Origin: Nothopassalora personata
Lineage: Eukaryota > Ascomycota > Dothideomycetes > Mycosphaerellales > Mycosphaerellaceae
DNA: 64,000 bases
NCBI GenBank assembly: GCA_033816765.1
Contig: CM066289.1
Coordinates: 434,001-498,000 of the forward strand
Direction: 5' to 3'
The translations under genes and the position numbers were made by a program. Of this stretch, positions 1 to 10,059 are shown in pieces. Position 1 is the first letter of the stretch. Each line of letters starts with the position of its first letter. The notes under the pieces were generated by a model that worked only from the letters and a program-made list of their open reading frames with translations, was not told where the DNA came from and searched no databases.

Positions 1-440
1 CGTAAAGATTCCGTTAGCGTTATTGGTACCGTTACTATCTAAGTAGGTTCTTAGGAAGGGCTTAACCTAATACTATGCTCGTCCTCTTAAGAAGGTAGTA
101 CTAAAGATAGGCTTAAGGTTCTTAGCTAAGGAGTTAAATAAGAAGTATATATCTATCTAAGTAACCTAAGTGTCGAACTTGTCTCGGTCGCTATAGTAGA
201 ACTCTAGCTTACTAACCTTAAGGGATTTATTACCTACGTAAATAGCTAAGGCATTAATAGTATCGTTCGCGGTCCGTAGTCGGGTACCTCTATCTACTTT
301 ACTAGGGGCGGGTGTTCCCCTAGTGCTCTATCAATCTCCTATTCTAGAGGGCGTCTAAAGCTATTAGGTTTAGTTAAACCTATAATCTTAGTAAGTTAAC
401 TAACAAGTTAGGTAACCTTCGTTCGATCGAGATTTGTTCT
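1..440 (-). pseudogene. RIP-degenerate Ty3/Gypsy gag fragment (copy 1)
   Basis: The minus strand of about 1-210 reads as a retrotransposon capsid core with many TAG/TAA codons. A recognisable stretch runs W-I-D-I-Y-F-L-F-N, then T-T-F-L-R-G-R-A, then V-K-P-F-L. The same core occurs in the second copy at about 1935-2080, so the two are paralogous. The piece is cut off by the window edge, so its pol part, if any, lies to the left. CpA and TpG are rare while TpA and CpG are common, which is the RIP signature. No intact product is possible. Confidence 0.55.
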
Positions 441-559
441 CGTCGAGTAGGAGTAGGAGGGAGAGTAGTATAAAGTAGTAGTAAGGTAGCGGTTAGGTAA
501 GGTTATATTCTAAACAGTAAGATTAAACAGTAAGTTAAACGCCTCGAACTATAAGGGTA

Positions 560-2470
560 CGATACGTTCCTAAATACAAAGGGCATTCTATTCCTTTCCT
601 ATACCTACCGTACCTATCGTGCCTACTGTGCCTAAGTCCGTAGGCACTCTAGGCACTCTAGGCACTCTAGGCACTCTAGGTACTCTATAGCGGTTGTGTC
701 CGCCTAGCTATAGGCCGCGCCCGTCATTAGTACGGGCTTGTTAATTAGCTATCGTTCCTTCGGCCGTCTCTAATCCGTAACATCTTCTTCGATAGTATCT
801 AGTTCGTTTATTTATTATTCCGGTACTAGTAACTAACGTCCGTTCTATTCTAGATCTTAGTTTTCTTTATTATCGTTATCGAAGCAAGATTCGTCTATAT
901 CTACTTCTTAGAGCTTATTTCGTCCGTATTAAGCTCCTAGGGTTCCTACTAGCTATCGTAGCTAGTACCCTACGCCTAACTTAGCGTCGTAGTAGGTTTA
1001 ACACGAGTCCTAGTAATAGAATTGCTAATAAAGGCTTCCGTAACTATGTCGAGATTTCTTCTCGACTTTATAGTTAACTCCTCGTACTATTATGCTAAAT
1101 AATCTAATAGTCTTTAATTGTTAGGCATTCGGTAGTAGTGTATGTTATTAAATATAGTATCCTCCTCGTCCTTATAAGGGGTTTAGGAGAGGCGTCGTAA
1201 CCCGGTTACTTTCCTTCTCCTCTACTCTTAGGTATAGTTAAATTGTCGGGGTCTAATACTACTCCTAGATTTGTCTACCTTTAGTTATATTATATTAAAT
1301 TGCTTACGGCGTACGATATTTTTACCGCGGCAATCCCGCGCTATATAGCCTTCCTTACTATAGATATAGTATATAACTTTTCCTTTTCCTTTAAAGGGCT
1401 TTTCGTAGCCCCTACTCTTATTAATCTTCCGTCCTCGTTAGGTAACGTCTAGTTCTATTAGCTATAGTCTATAATAGGGCTAGCTTTATCGTAAGAATTC
1501 TCCCTTCGTAATATATCCTCCTAAGGGTTTACGATCTAGAGTATATCCTACTATACCTCCTATTTTAGAATCGTATTTCTTTTCCTAGTATCGTTCCTAG
1601 AGCTAGTTATTAATGTCGATCGACGCCTTTATTAGCTCTTCGAGGTTAGTAATCTATCCCCCGTGTCTTATTAACTCGTCCTTAACGGAGTCCTTAAGCC
1701 TACGTCGGAATATAGTTATTAACGCCGTCTAGTCCTATCCGGTAATCTGTCCGTATTCTTCGAATTTAGCGGCATACTCTAAAGTAGACGTCTTCTACTT
1801 TAGGTGTTAAATGATTCGTATAGCCTATTAGACTTCGTTCGAGGTTCTAAAGATTAACTTTATCTTATCTTTAAAAAGGGTATAGCTCCTAAACATTCCG
1901 GTAGGGTCTTGTCGTCCTATACCTTTAAGGTATTCCTTAAGGTAAGGTTTAATCTAGTTCTACGCGCTTCCGCGAAGGAACGTAATAGTAAAGATAGTTC
2001 TTTTATTAGCATTAACTAGGTTAAACATAAGATATATATCTATCTAATCAACCTAGTCGTTAAACTTAGCCCTATCTCTATAGAAGAGGTCTAGCTTAGT
2101 AGCCTTAACGTCGTTCTTCCTTAGAGTAGGCTCGTTATCGTTATTAGACTTATCGTCCTTCGTAGTAGTCTATCGTAGTAGCGTACGGCGGATGCTTCCT
2201 ACTTCGCTAGGGGCGGGTGTTTCCCTACTAGCTGCTTAAGTAGCGCTTATCCTAAGGGCGTTTAAAGTGTTATATCTCGTTCTAGGGCTAGTCTTAAAAG
2301 AGAGATAAGTTAAGTTACGTAGCGGTATTCTTTAGAGAGGCTAAAGCGAGCTAAGCAAAGATAAATAATTAGGATAAGAGTATATTTCAATTAGTAAGAT
2401 AGTAATATAAGTTAAACGTATCGAGACTATAAGGGATTCTTAGCGTTCCTAAATATAAAGGAGAGTTGTA
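560..2470 (-). pseudogene. RIP-degenerate Ty3/Gypsy gag copy 2 with leader
   Basis: On the minus strand, from about 2290 leftwards, there is a gag frame riddled with TAG/TAA. The capsid core is at about 1935-2080 (I-D-I-Y-L-M-F-N-L-V-N, then T-I-T-F-L-R-G-S-A). The nucleocapsid zinc knuckle is at 1327-1371, where the first two Cys and the His of CX2CX4HX4C all read Tyr and only the last Cys remains, as expected from G-to-A RIP changes on this strand. The leader just right of the frame (about 2400-2470) matches the leader of copy 1 (about 525-585). No reverse transcriptase follows before copy 1 begins, so pol is deleted or was never present. The Copia element at 2476 interrupts its right side. 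Confidence 0.6.
643..687. repeat. 9-bp tandem repeat, five units
   Basis: The unit ggcactcta is repeated five times without gaps; the last unit reads ggtactcta, a single C-to-T change at a CpA site. It lies between the two gag copies and keeps CpA in four of the five units, unlike most of its surroundings. Confidence 0.85.
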
Positions 2471-2475
2471 GATCT

Positions 2476-2722
2476 TGTTAAGTTAAGACCTAATAGGATA
2501 CGTAGTTGGCAGCGGAGTGGAGTAAGAGATCAATCTTTAACTGGCTAATAGTCACAGGGCATGCAGCAATATATTAGGAACTAATGTGTTAATTGTGTTA
2601 GATGTCTAACTAAGCTAAAGGGGAGAGAAGGTGTCTTCCGATAAGCTAAGTCATCGTAGATGCCTTAGGCTATTAGATCACAACCTAACTGTTAGCTCCC
2701 CCTAAGATGCTATATCTTAACA
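2476..2722 (-). repeat. Copia 3' LTR
   Basis: 247-bp LTR bounded by tgttaag and cttaaca. It differs from the right LTR at eleven positions by eye. Ten are C/T or G/A transitions, most fitting RIP at CpA/TpG, so divergence here cannot be used as a simple age clock. Confidence 0.93.
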
Positions 2723-3129
2723 CTCCTACTTATCTCACATAGGAGATTATAGTCTACTCTTCTCCTATTAGTAGTATTTAGACCTCTATAATAGGTTGAG
2801 CTAGCTTACAAACCTCTAGAAGTATGGACTAGTCTTTAGCTTTGTGAACCTATCTATAACTATCTTAGATGTTAGGGTGTACTTAACAGTAATAAGCCTT
2901 CTCTACTAAAGTTTCCTAACAGCATTATAGGCAATGTTAATATGCTTTAACTTATTATAAACATGTGCATCCCTTACTAGGGTAAGGGCAGCTTAGTTGT
3001 TACCTCTTAATTAGACTAGTCTTAAGCTTAACATAGTCTCCTAGTTTCTAGTAATCCTTAGTTAATGGGAACAGTCTCCTACTAACTCTAGACAGTCCAT
3101 CTCCCTTAGCAGTGAAGCTAGGAATTGGG

Positions 3130-4060
3130 ATTGCTTTACACATGCATTTATGGCTATGTATTTAGCTTCTATTATAGATGTTGCTATAGACTTTTGCTTC
3201 TTACTTATCTAGGAGACTAGTGCCCTATAGAGGAAGAAGACATACCTAAGGATAGAGACTCTATCTACTTTGTCTATTGCATAATTAGAGTTATAGTATC
3301 TAACTAGGCATCCTTCTCTATGCCTAGAGAAGACAAGGCTAAGATTAGGATATGACCTTAGATATCTTGTAATCTTCTTTAAAGCCTTTATGTAGTGGGC
3401 GGATAGGTCACTTATAAATAAGCTCATTCTTCCTAGGGCAAAAGCAATGTCTAGCCTTATAATTGTTGCTAGCTATATCTATGTACTATTGATACTTTAG
3501 TACTCTACCTTGTTACACCTCTTATCTATGTAGCTTAAAGGTTTAAGAGCCTTATAGCTGTCTATAGGTAAGTGTGTAGGTGCTGCCTTCTTATAGTTTA
3601 TCCCTATCTTAGCAAGGTTGTCCCTAATAAAGTGTCCCTAGTTAAGTTTTAGGATTCCTCTCCTCCTATCCCTTATAACTCTTATGCTAAGGATCTTTTT
3701 AGGTTTACTAAGATCTTTAATCTTAAAGACTTTACTAAGTTCTCTTTTGAACTAGAGAACATCTATTAACTTTAGTGTAGTAATTGGAATGTTATCTATA
3801 TGTGTAAGAATTATAATCTCTTTTTCCTTGTAAATAAGTAGGTATGGATCCACCTCTAACTATATGAATCTAATCTCTCTAAGCTTTAACACATAGAGTT
3901 AATTCCAATCTCTAGCTGCTTACTTAAGTCTATACAAGCTTTTAAGGATCTTAAACACTATGTTTAGTAGAAGCTTAACTCCTAGTAGTAGTAATATAAA
4001 GATGTCTTTATAGAGGGTGCTTTCTATAAACGCATTGTTTACATCTACTTAGTGAAGATA
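3130..4060 (-). pseudogene. Copia reverse transcriptase/RNase H remnant
   Basis: Minus-strand translation with interruptions gives Copia RT landmarks: V-D-V-N-N-A-F-I-E at about 4022-4048, then L-K-S-L-Y-R-L-K before a stop. The catalytic Y-V-D-D box reads H-I-D-N at 3789-3805. Near 3209-3427 an open 72-codon segment carries the A-L-K-K-I-T-R-Y-L-R and D-K-V-D-R-V-S-I-L-R-Y-V-F-F-L RNase H-proximal motifs of Copia pol. The later S-T-E-A-E-Y motif reads S-I-I-E-A-K-Y. The changes fit RIP. No functional enzyme can be made. Confidence 0.85.
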
Positions 4061-6609
4061 GAGATCCTTCTTGCACACAATAGCTATAAACACCCTAAGG
4101 GTGTTATGTCTAACTGTAGGCGTAAATGTCTCTATAAAGTTAACACTAAACTTCTATAAAAAGCCCCTTATAACTAGCCTAGCCTTGAACTTTTTAATGG
4201 CTCTACTAATGCTTCTTTTAACATTAAAGACCTATCTTAACGTAACTAAGTTTGCTCCTTTTAGTAGAATAGTATTCTCCTAGGTATTGTTACTCTATAG
4301 AGCATCTAGCTCCTTCTAGATTGCTTCCTTCTAAAGGTGTCCCTATTTCTTATTATTTATAGCATCCTTATAGGACTTTGGAATTAGGATCTCTTACTTG
4401 TATATAATGACTTCTACAGTTGCTACAAAGGCTATCTCCTTAACTTCTTCTAGGAATTCACTATCCTATAGTACTGAATTATCTACTAATTGTATAGCTG
4501 TAAAGAAAGCTTAGTAGTAAGCAGCAAGGTTCTCTAAGAGGTCTATTGCTTCTCCTACTTTAGTAGCTGGTTTAGGTACAGGGACTATAGATCTTAGGGC
4601 TTTCTGTTTCTATTTATAGCCCTTAACATTATGGTTAGCCCTCCTCTTACTAAGGGATGATCTAAGAGTAGTTACTTATGTCCTAGTAACATTCTTTTCC
4701 TAGAGATCTAGTAAACTTATCTTAATTGGCTTATCGATTTTCTAAAATTCCCCTATATTCTTTAGAGGCTAGGGAAGTTGCATAAACAGCTTTCCTAGCT
4801 AGGCTATTACTAGGCTACTCTACTGAATAATTAAATGGTAAATAGGTTGCTCTAAGGATATGTCCTTCCTTAGCCTCCCTAAGGGTCTCCTAGCTAGTGC
4901 ATTGCTTAATAGATTCAATTTTGTAACATTGAGATCTATATTACCTCTAGGTTAGTCCTTAAAGAAGTCTATATGTATATATTGTTTAACAGCTTTTATG
5001 TCTAGTTCCTAAAAGAGCTAGGCCTTAGCTGTGTTTTCAACGTATCTAATAAACACTGCTTCTTTGCCTCTGTTTATTAGTTTATCACTTCTTGCCTATT
5101 AAGGCTAGGATCTTATGTCTATATAGACAATAGCTTTGCATCCCTAAACCTTCAAATAGTTAATAGTTAGCTTAATACTATTAAAGGCTTTATCTAGTGA
5201 AACCTTGAACCTATTATAGTCTAGACTATTTAGTAGTTTATTCCTTATATAGGTTTAGGCTTCTAGTGCTTTAGGCTAGAATTTAATTAGCATCTTAGCC
5301 TCTTTAAGCATTGCCCTTATAGAGTCTTCTAAGGTTTGTATTAACCTTTCAACTAGTCTATTTTAGAGCGAGTTATATGCCTTAGTATGCTCTAGCCTAA
5401 TTCCTAAATCCTTCTCCTACTGCTTAACTAATGCAATAAGTTCCCTTACATTATTAAGCCTAACTGCTTTTAACTATGCTAATGATTTCCTCTCTACCTT
5501 AATCTTCTAGTTCTAGAGAGCAACTAGAGCATCTTCTCTTTTCTTAAGAGGATAGGTCCACTTTTTTCTAGAGAAGTTATTAATAATCTTAAGCTAGTAT
5601 TTGAACCCTAGCCTTAATGTTAGTAGTAGACTACATATGTTAATAGATACAAGGGCAAGTCTTTTAGGTCTTCTCTTAGTAACTTTGCCTTTGTACTTCT
5701 TTATCTTTACTATTAAACACACTCTACACTAGTGGAAGCTATCCCTAGGAATAGGAATAGGTTCTTTTAAGTCTATTACCTTGTGAAGATTCTAGAGTAA
5801 GTTCTTCCTAAAGTGTGCAAATCTTCTATGCTAAAGCTCCTACTGTTTTAGGTTAGTCTCTAATTTAGCAGTTACAAAGGCATTCTCTATTAGTGGTGCA
5901 CATAATAAGTAATGTGCCCTTTCTTATAGTAGAGGAGAAATCTTATTAATAAATAGAACCCCCCTAAGGAGCCTTGTCTAGATAACAGTTTAGCTAGAGG
6001 GGGATATAAGAGAAAATAAAGGAGGTTAGATACTAAACTGCTTGCTGAACTAGTTCTAAGAAACTACGTTTACCCCTAGCTTAGGTATAAGCAGAACATC
6101 TTCTAAAACAACTTTCCTACTAGATCTCCTACTTATCTCTACAGTCCTAATATAAGTGGCTAACAAATGCCTACCTCCCACTTTGATCCATTTCTTCTTT
6201 ATTAAGGGAGTTATAGATCTAAAGAGGCAGTTCTAGTTAGTTATATAGGATGAAGCACAAGAATTAAGTAACTACTCTAATAAGGGGAACTTGCCTTAGA
6301 CTTCTATAGTTAAGTGAGCTACTTTATTATACTTATTATTATTGGACATTGTCTTCTAGGATAAGTTGCATGAGTTAGGTAGCTCTTAGGTAGAGAAACC
6401 TTTCCTAGTCTTCCTTGTTTTAGAGGAAGGAGACTAGGCCTAGTTCTTCTAGAGTAATAGTATGTTAGAGCTAAGTTTCTTCACCATTTTCTTAAGTTCC
6501 TCTATAGAGGACTTCTCTCTTAGTGTTCTTCTTAAAGATAGTAGTAGAGATCTTCTCTTCTTAATATGTGTTACATTCTAGGAGGATAGTGCTTAGGAAT
6601 AAGATCTAA

Positions 6610-6700
6610 GGACCTTCTTTGCCTTAGAGAGACTAGGGCAGTCCTTAATAAGATGGTCCTTCTTATAGAGAAGGCAGGAAAGTGATCTTACCTAACCTAA
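6610..6700 (-). pseudogene. Copia gag zinc-knuckle remnant
   Basis: Minus-strand codons at 6638-6676 read C-L-L-Y-K-K-D-H-L-I-K-D-C-P, a retroviral-type zinc knuckle in which the second Cys has become Tyr. Spacing to the His is one residue shorter than the usual CX2CX4HX4C. It fixes the gag end of the element on the right, confirming the minus orientation. Confidence 0.7.
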
Positions 6701-7842
6701 GGGCCTAACCTAGGTAGCTACTATACTATACTTAGCCTTAGAGGGATTTAATCTAGCCTCTTAAGCCTTAAGGATCTTTAAGGTCCTTTTATGATCTATC
6801 TTTAGCTAAGCTATAATGGTATCCCTAGCTACATAGTAGTTAGGTGGCAGTAAGCTTAAAAGCTAGGTTATTCTTATATTAGCTTTCCTATAGTACTAGC
6901 CCTCTAGGTTAACATTAGCAATCCTCCTTCTAAGAGACACTAGGTGTGCCTATGCAGATCTAATAGTGAACTCTTCACTTATCTTAAAGTTCATAAACTG
7001 TTTTTTAAGCTTATGTATATAGGTTAGTAACACCTAGCTATACTTGTTCTAGAGATGTACCTATATCTTAGCAGCTTTTCTAGATTCGTAAGAGCCCTTA
7101 AGCTTAAATTCATCTTCTTCTATAATCCTACTTAGGATACTAAAGCAGCAAGCTGCATTTTGTTTTGTCTATGTTAGTGCATTAAGAATCTCTTTAATCT
7201 TAGTCTCTTCCTAGAGTTTTAGGTTCTTGCCCTTAATGTTATTAAATGACACTTCTAACAGGTTATTAATTGCAAAGAATGCTAACTAGCTCTCTATCTT
7301 GTATCTCTAAAGGTTGAACTATCTCTTCTAATTGTCTCTCCTAAGAATTGGGATTTTAGTTCCCTTCTCTTCTCCTTTCTCTTAGTGTAAATCTATAATG
7401 AATTAAATGTAATAAAACAAGGTGTATATGCTTCAAAGTCGTGGCTTAGGTCCTACTAAGGCTTTTAGTATAGAATAGTAAGGTTCGTAGGTGTAGATAC
7501 TAAGGCCTACTTAGTAGAGTAAAGAAAGAGCGGTATAGTCTCGGAGCTAGGACATAGGTCTATCTCTCCTAGCAGAGTTCCAAATGACTTACTTAAAGTC
7601 CTTCTTAATAGTATCTCGATGCAGTTCTACCTATAGAGTGTCTTTAAGGTATTAGCTTATAGTAAGCCGTATAGAGTCCTTTTCTAGATTACCTATCACT
7701 TAGTATTAAACTAAGCTCCTTAATAGGATAGATAGGGTAGACTTCTGCTTCCTAGATGTTTTCTACTATAATAGCAAGGGATATAAGTAACCTGTACTAA
7801 TATAGGTTGCTCTTACTCCTGCACAAACCCGGGCTTATAACC

Positions 7843-8089
7843 TGTTAAGTTAAGACCTAATAGGATACGTAGTTAGCAGCGGAGTAGAGTAAGAGATTAA
7901 TCTTCAACTAGCTAATAGCCACAGGGCATGCAGCAATATATTAGGAACCAATGTGTTAATTGTGTTAGATGTCTATCTAAGCTAAAGGGGAGAGAAGGTG
8001 TCTTCCGATAAGCTAAGTCATCGTAGATGCCTTAGGCTATTAGATCATAACCTAACTATTAGCTCCCCCTAAGATGCTATATCTTAATA
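7843..8089 (-). repeat. Copia 5' LTR
   Basis: 247-bp partner of the repeat at 2476. Its last bases read taata instead of taaca, a RIP-type change in the terminal inverted dinucleotide. The minus-strand sequence just inside (7842 leftwards) begins ggttataagcccggg and is the likely tRNA primer-binding region; the exact tRNA was not identified. Confidence 0.92.
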
Positions 8090-8114
8090 GATCTTAGTAA
8101 TTAGTTTAATTATT

Positions 8115-8186
8115 CTAAGCATAAGTAGTCTAATTAGTCTAAGTATAAGTAGTCTAATTAGTCTAAGTATAAGTAGTCTAATCGCC
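8115..8186. repeat. 24-bp tandem repeat, three units
   Basis: Three consecutive 24-bp units start ctaag and contain ataagtagtctaat. The third unit diverges at its end. They lie immediately right of the Copia target duplication, in RIP-mutated DNA of unknown origin. Confidence 0.8.
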
Positions 8187-8420
8187 CTAAGTCTAAGCGC
8201 TTAGGTAGGATAAGTTACGTGCTCGTCTCGTTATTATAATTCTAGGGTCTATAGGAATTATTCCGTAATATATAGACGAGGAGTAGTAGAGAACTCGTCG
8301 AGTAGCGACGAGTCCTTAGCTAGTCTTAGTAAACTTATAAAGGACGTAGACCGCTAACGCGAGTATAAGCTTAAGAACTAGCGAGTAAGTATAGTAGTAA
8401 GTACTATAGTACGTCTAGCG
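8187..8420. other. RIP-mutated spacer, no gene recognised
   Basis: TpA-rich, CpA/TpG-poor DNA between the 24-bp repeats and the 90-bp array. I recognise no coding motif. It should be read as continuous with 16261 onwards, because the Gypsy element between them is an insertion. Confidence 0.6.
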
Positions 8421-8509
8421 GATTAGGGCATTACTCGCTAGGCTACTATAGCGAGTTAGGCTACTTCTCGTTTAGCGAGTATAGTAAGCTAGAGTAAGAA
8501 GCGTCTAGC
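8421..8509. repeat. 90-bp tandem array, left unit
   Basis: First copy of a 90-bp unit that begins gattaggg and ends gcgtctagc. It is followed directly by the Gypsy LTR. Units two and three continue on the far side of the element (16081-16260), so the array pre-dates the insertion. The last five bases (ctagc) are the target site. Confidence 0.9.
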
Positions 8510-8704
8510 TATAAGGGATAGCCTAGTAGCTAACCCTTATATGTAGCCTTATATGTAATATACGGTCGCGACCGGCTACTAAGCCGCACGTGACACGCAT
8601 GCGTACACCTTGCGACGCGTAATGCGTCTTAAATAAAAGGCAAGAATTAGTTCATCTACGACTAGAGGTCGTAGGCGTGCTATATATTACGACATCCCTT
8701 AACA
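8510..8704 (+). repeat. Gypsy 5' LTR
   Basis: 195 bp. It differs from the 3' LTR at about fifteen positions by eye, all transitions, consistent with RIP on both copies. The first bases read tataaggg where the other copy keeps tgtaaggg. Confidence 0.93.
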
Positions 8705-8759
8705 GTTCTAATTCTTCTCTTTGTTACAATCTATACACGCTATAGAGTCCGAACGCGAC

Positions 8760-9800
8760 GATAGTAGCGCTACGCCTACGGCTCCCCTAAGCCCTAGGGC
8801 CTAGTAATAAGCGAGGCGTATAGCCTTAGTCGTAAGGAGGGATGCCCTTCGGGTAGAGGTTAAGGAGAAGGAGATATAGAGGGAGATTAAACAGTTAGAG
8901 ATCTTGCGGGACGTAAGCGTACCGCCGGCGGACCCTTAGGGCGAATCCGGCGGAGAACTATCCCCTACTCCCCCTCCTCTATCTATAGTAACTAACGATA
9001 ATATCGTAGCTCGAGGCGCGGTCGTATCGTATACGACACGTTTACGTCTTAAAGAACCTACGCCTTTTAGAGGGGACTCGATTAAGAAAGCACGGGTATT
9101 CCTAAGGGAGCTCTCTCTTATCTTTACCCTCTTAGGCGGTACGTATACGACGAACGAGTTAAAGGTCCTATATAGGGTTATGTACCTAAGCGGAGAGGTA
9201 AGTGAGCGATAGTACGCTAACTATAGCGTCCTTAACCTTAAAGGGTATATATACTAGGACTTTTAGGAGTTCTATCGAGACGTATGCGGTAACCCTATAA
9301 ACCGCGTACTTAACGTAATGTTAGAGTATAAGGCGGTAAAATAGAAGGATAACTAGATAGTGCGTTAGTTTACAACTAAGCTAGATGTTATAGAGGATTA
9401 GTTAGGGGACTATACGGAGGCGTAACGCGTGCGACATATACTCGCTAAGCTTACGCCTAGCCTACGGTCCGCAATCGTTAAGTTTTATAATATCCTAACA
9501 ACTAGAGAGGAACTAGTAATCCTAGCTTCGCGTATTAAAAGCACGGAGCGTAGTAGCGGAGGGCACGACCGCGGGCAGCATAGTCGCCGTAGGCGAGAGA
9601 CTAAGGGCGACTAAGGGCGAAGCGATCGTAGCTCGAAGCAGTAGAAGTATAGTTAGGCGTCGCGCGACCCGGGTACGAGTTACTAGCGGGACGCCGGCGG
9701 ATCGTCTATAACCTTCGAGAGGACTAAAGCGGAGTACTATGGATGCTATAAGAAGGGTTACATTAAGACGGATTGCCCGAATAGGCACCTATAGAAGGAC
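8760..9800 (+). pseudogene. Gypsy gag remnant
   Basis: Plus-strand frame with many TAG/TAA. A capsid-like stretch lies at about 9120-9560; its last part (9429-9614) is open and contains A-K-L-T-P-S-L-R. The zinc knuckle at about 9729-9778 reads Y-Y-G-C-Y-K-K-G-Y-I-K-T-D-C, that is CX2CX4HX4C with the first Cys and the His both changed to Tyr. I could not find an intact start codon. Non-functional. Confidence 0.8.
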
Positions 9801-9856
9801 CGTGACGCGTAAGCGGTTTGTAGGGTAGACGCTACGAAGGCTCTAACTAAGAAGGG

Positions 9857-10053
9857 TAGCGACTAGGGAAAAGGCAGAGGACTAGAAGTAGGTCGCTCCT
9901 AAGTCCGAGTTTTCCTAAAGTCGACCCTTTAAGGCGAGTAGATATGTGTCTAGCGTAGCGACTAGGGAAAAGGTAGAGGACTATAAGTAGGTCGCTCCTA
10001 AGTCCGAGTTTTCCTAAAGTGGACCTTTAAGGCGAGTAGATACGTGTCTAGCG
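9857..10053 (+). repeat. 99-bp tandem duplication inside Gypsy
   Basis: The block 9857-9955 is repeated at 9956-10053 with a few transitions and a one-base loss (cgaccctttaagg versus ggacctttaagg). It lies between the gag zinc knuckle and the protease. The first copy is 33 codons long; the one-base loss would shift the downstream frame. Confidence 0.85.
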
Positions 10054-10059
10054 CGTTAC

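Larger units (their letters stand above)
2476..8089 (-). mobile_element. Ty1/Copia LTR retrotransposon, degenerate, minus orientation
   Basis: Two 247-bp direct repeats (2476-2722 and 7843-8089) start tgttaag and end cttaaca (right copy cttaata). They are flanked by the 5-bp target duplication gatct (2471-2475 and 8090-8094). A purine-rich tract abuts the left LTR when read on the minus strand, so the left LTR is the 3' LTR. The interior carries, in order from right to left, a damaged zinc knuckle (6638-6676), an integrase-sized region, reverse transcriptase (about 3780-4060) and RNase H (about 3130-3430). All frames are broken. The interior keeps more CpA/TpG than the neighbouring Gypsy element, so RIP was milder or incomplete here. 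Confidence 0.93.
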
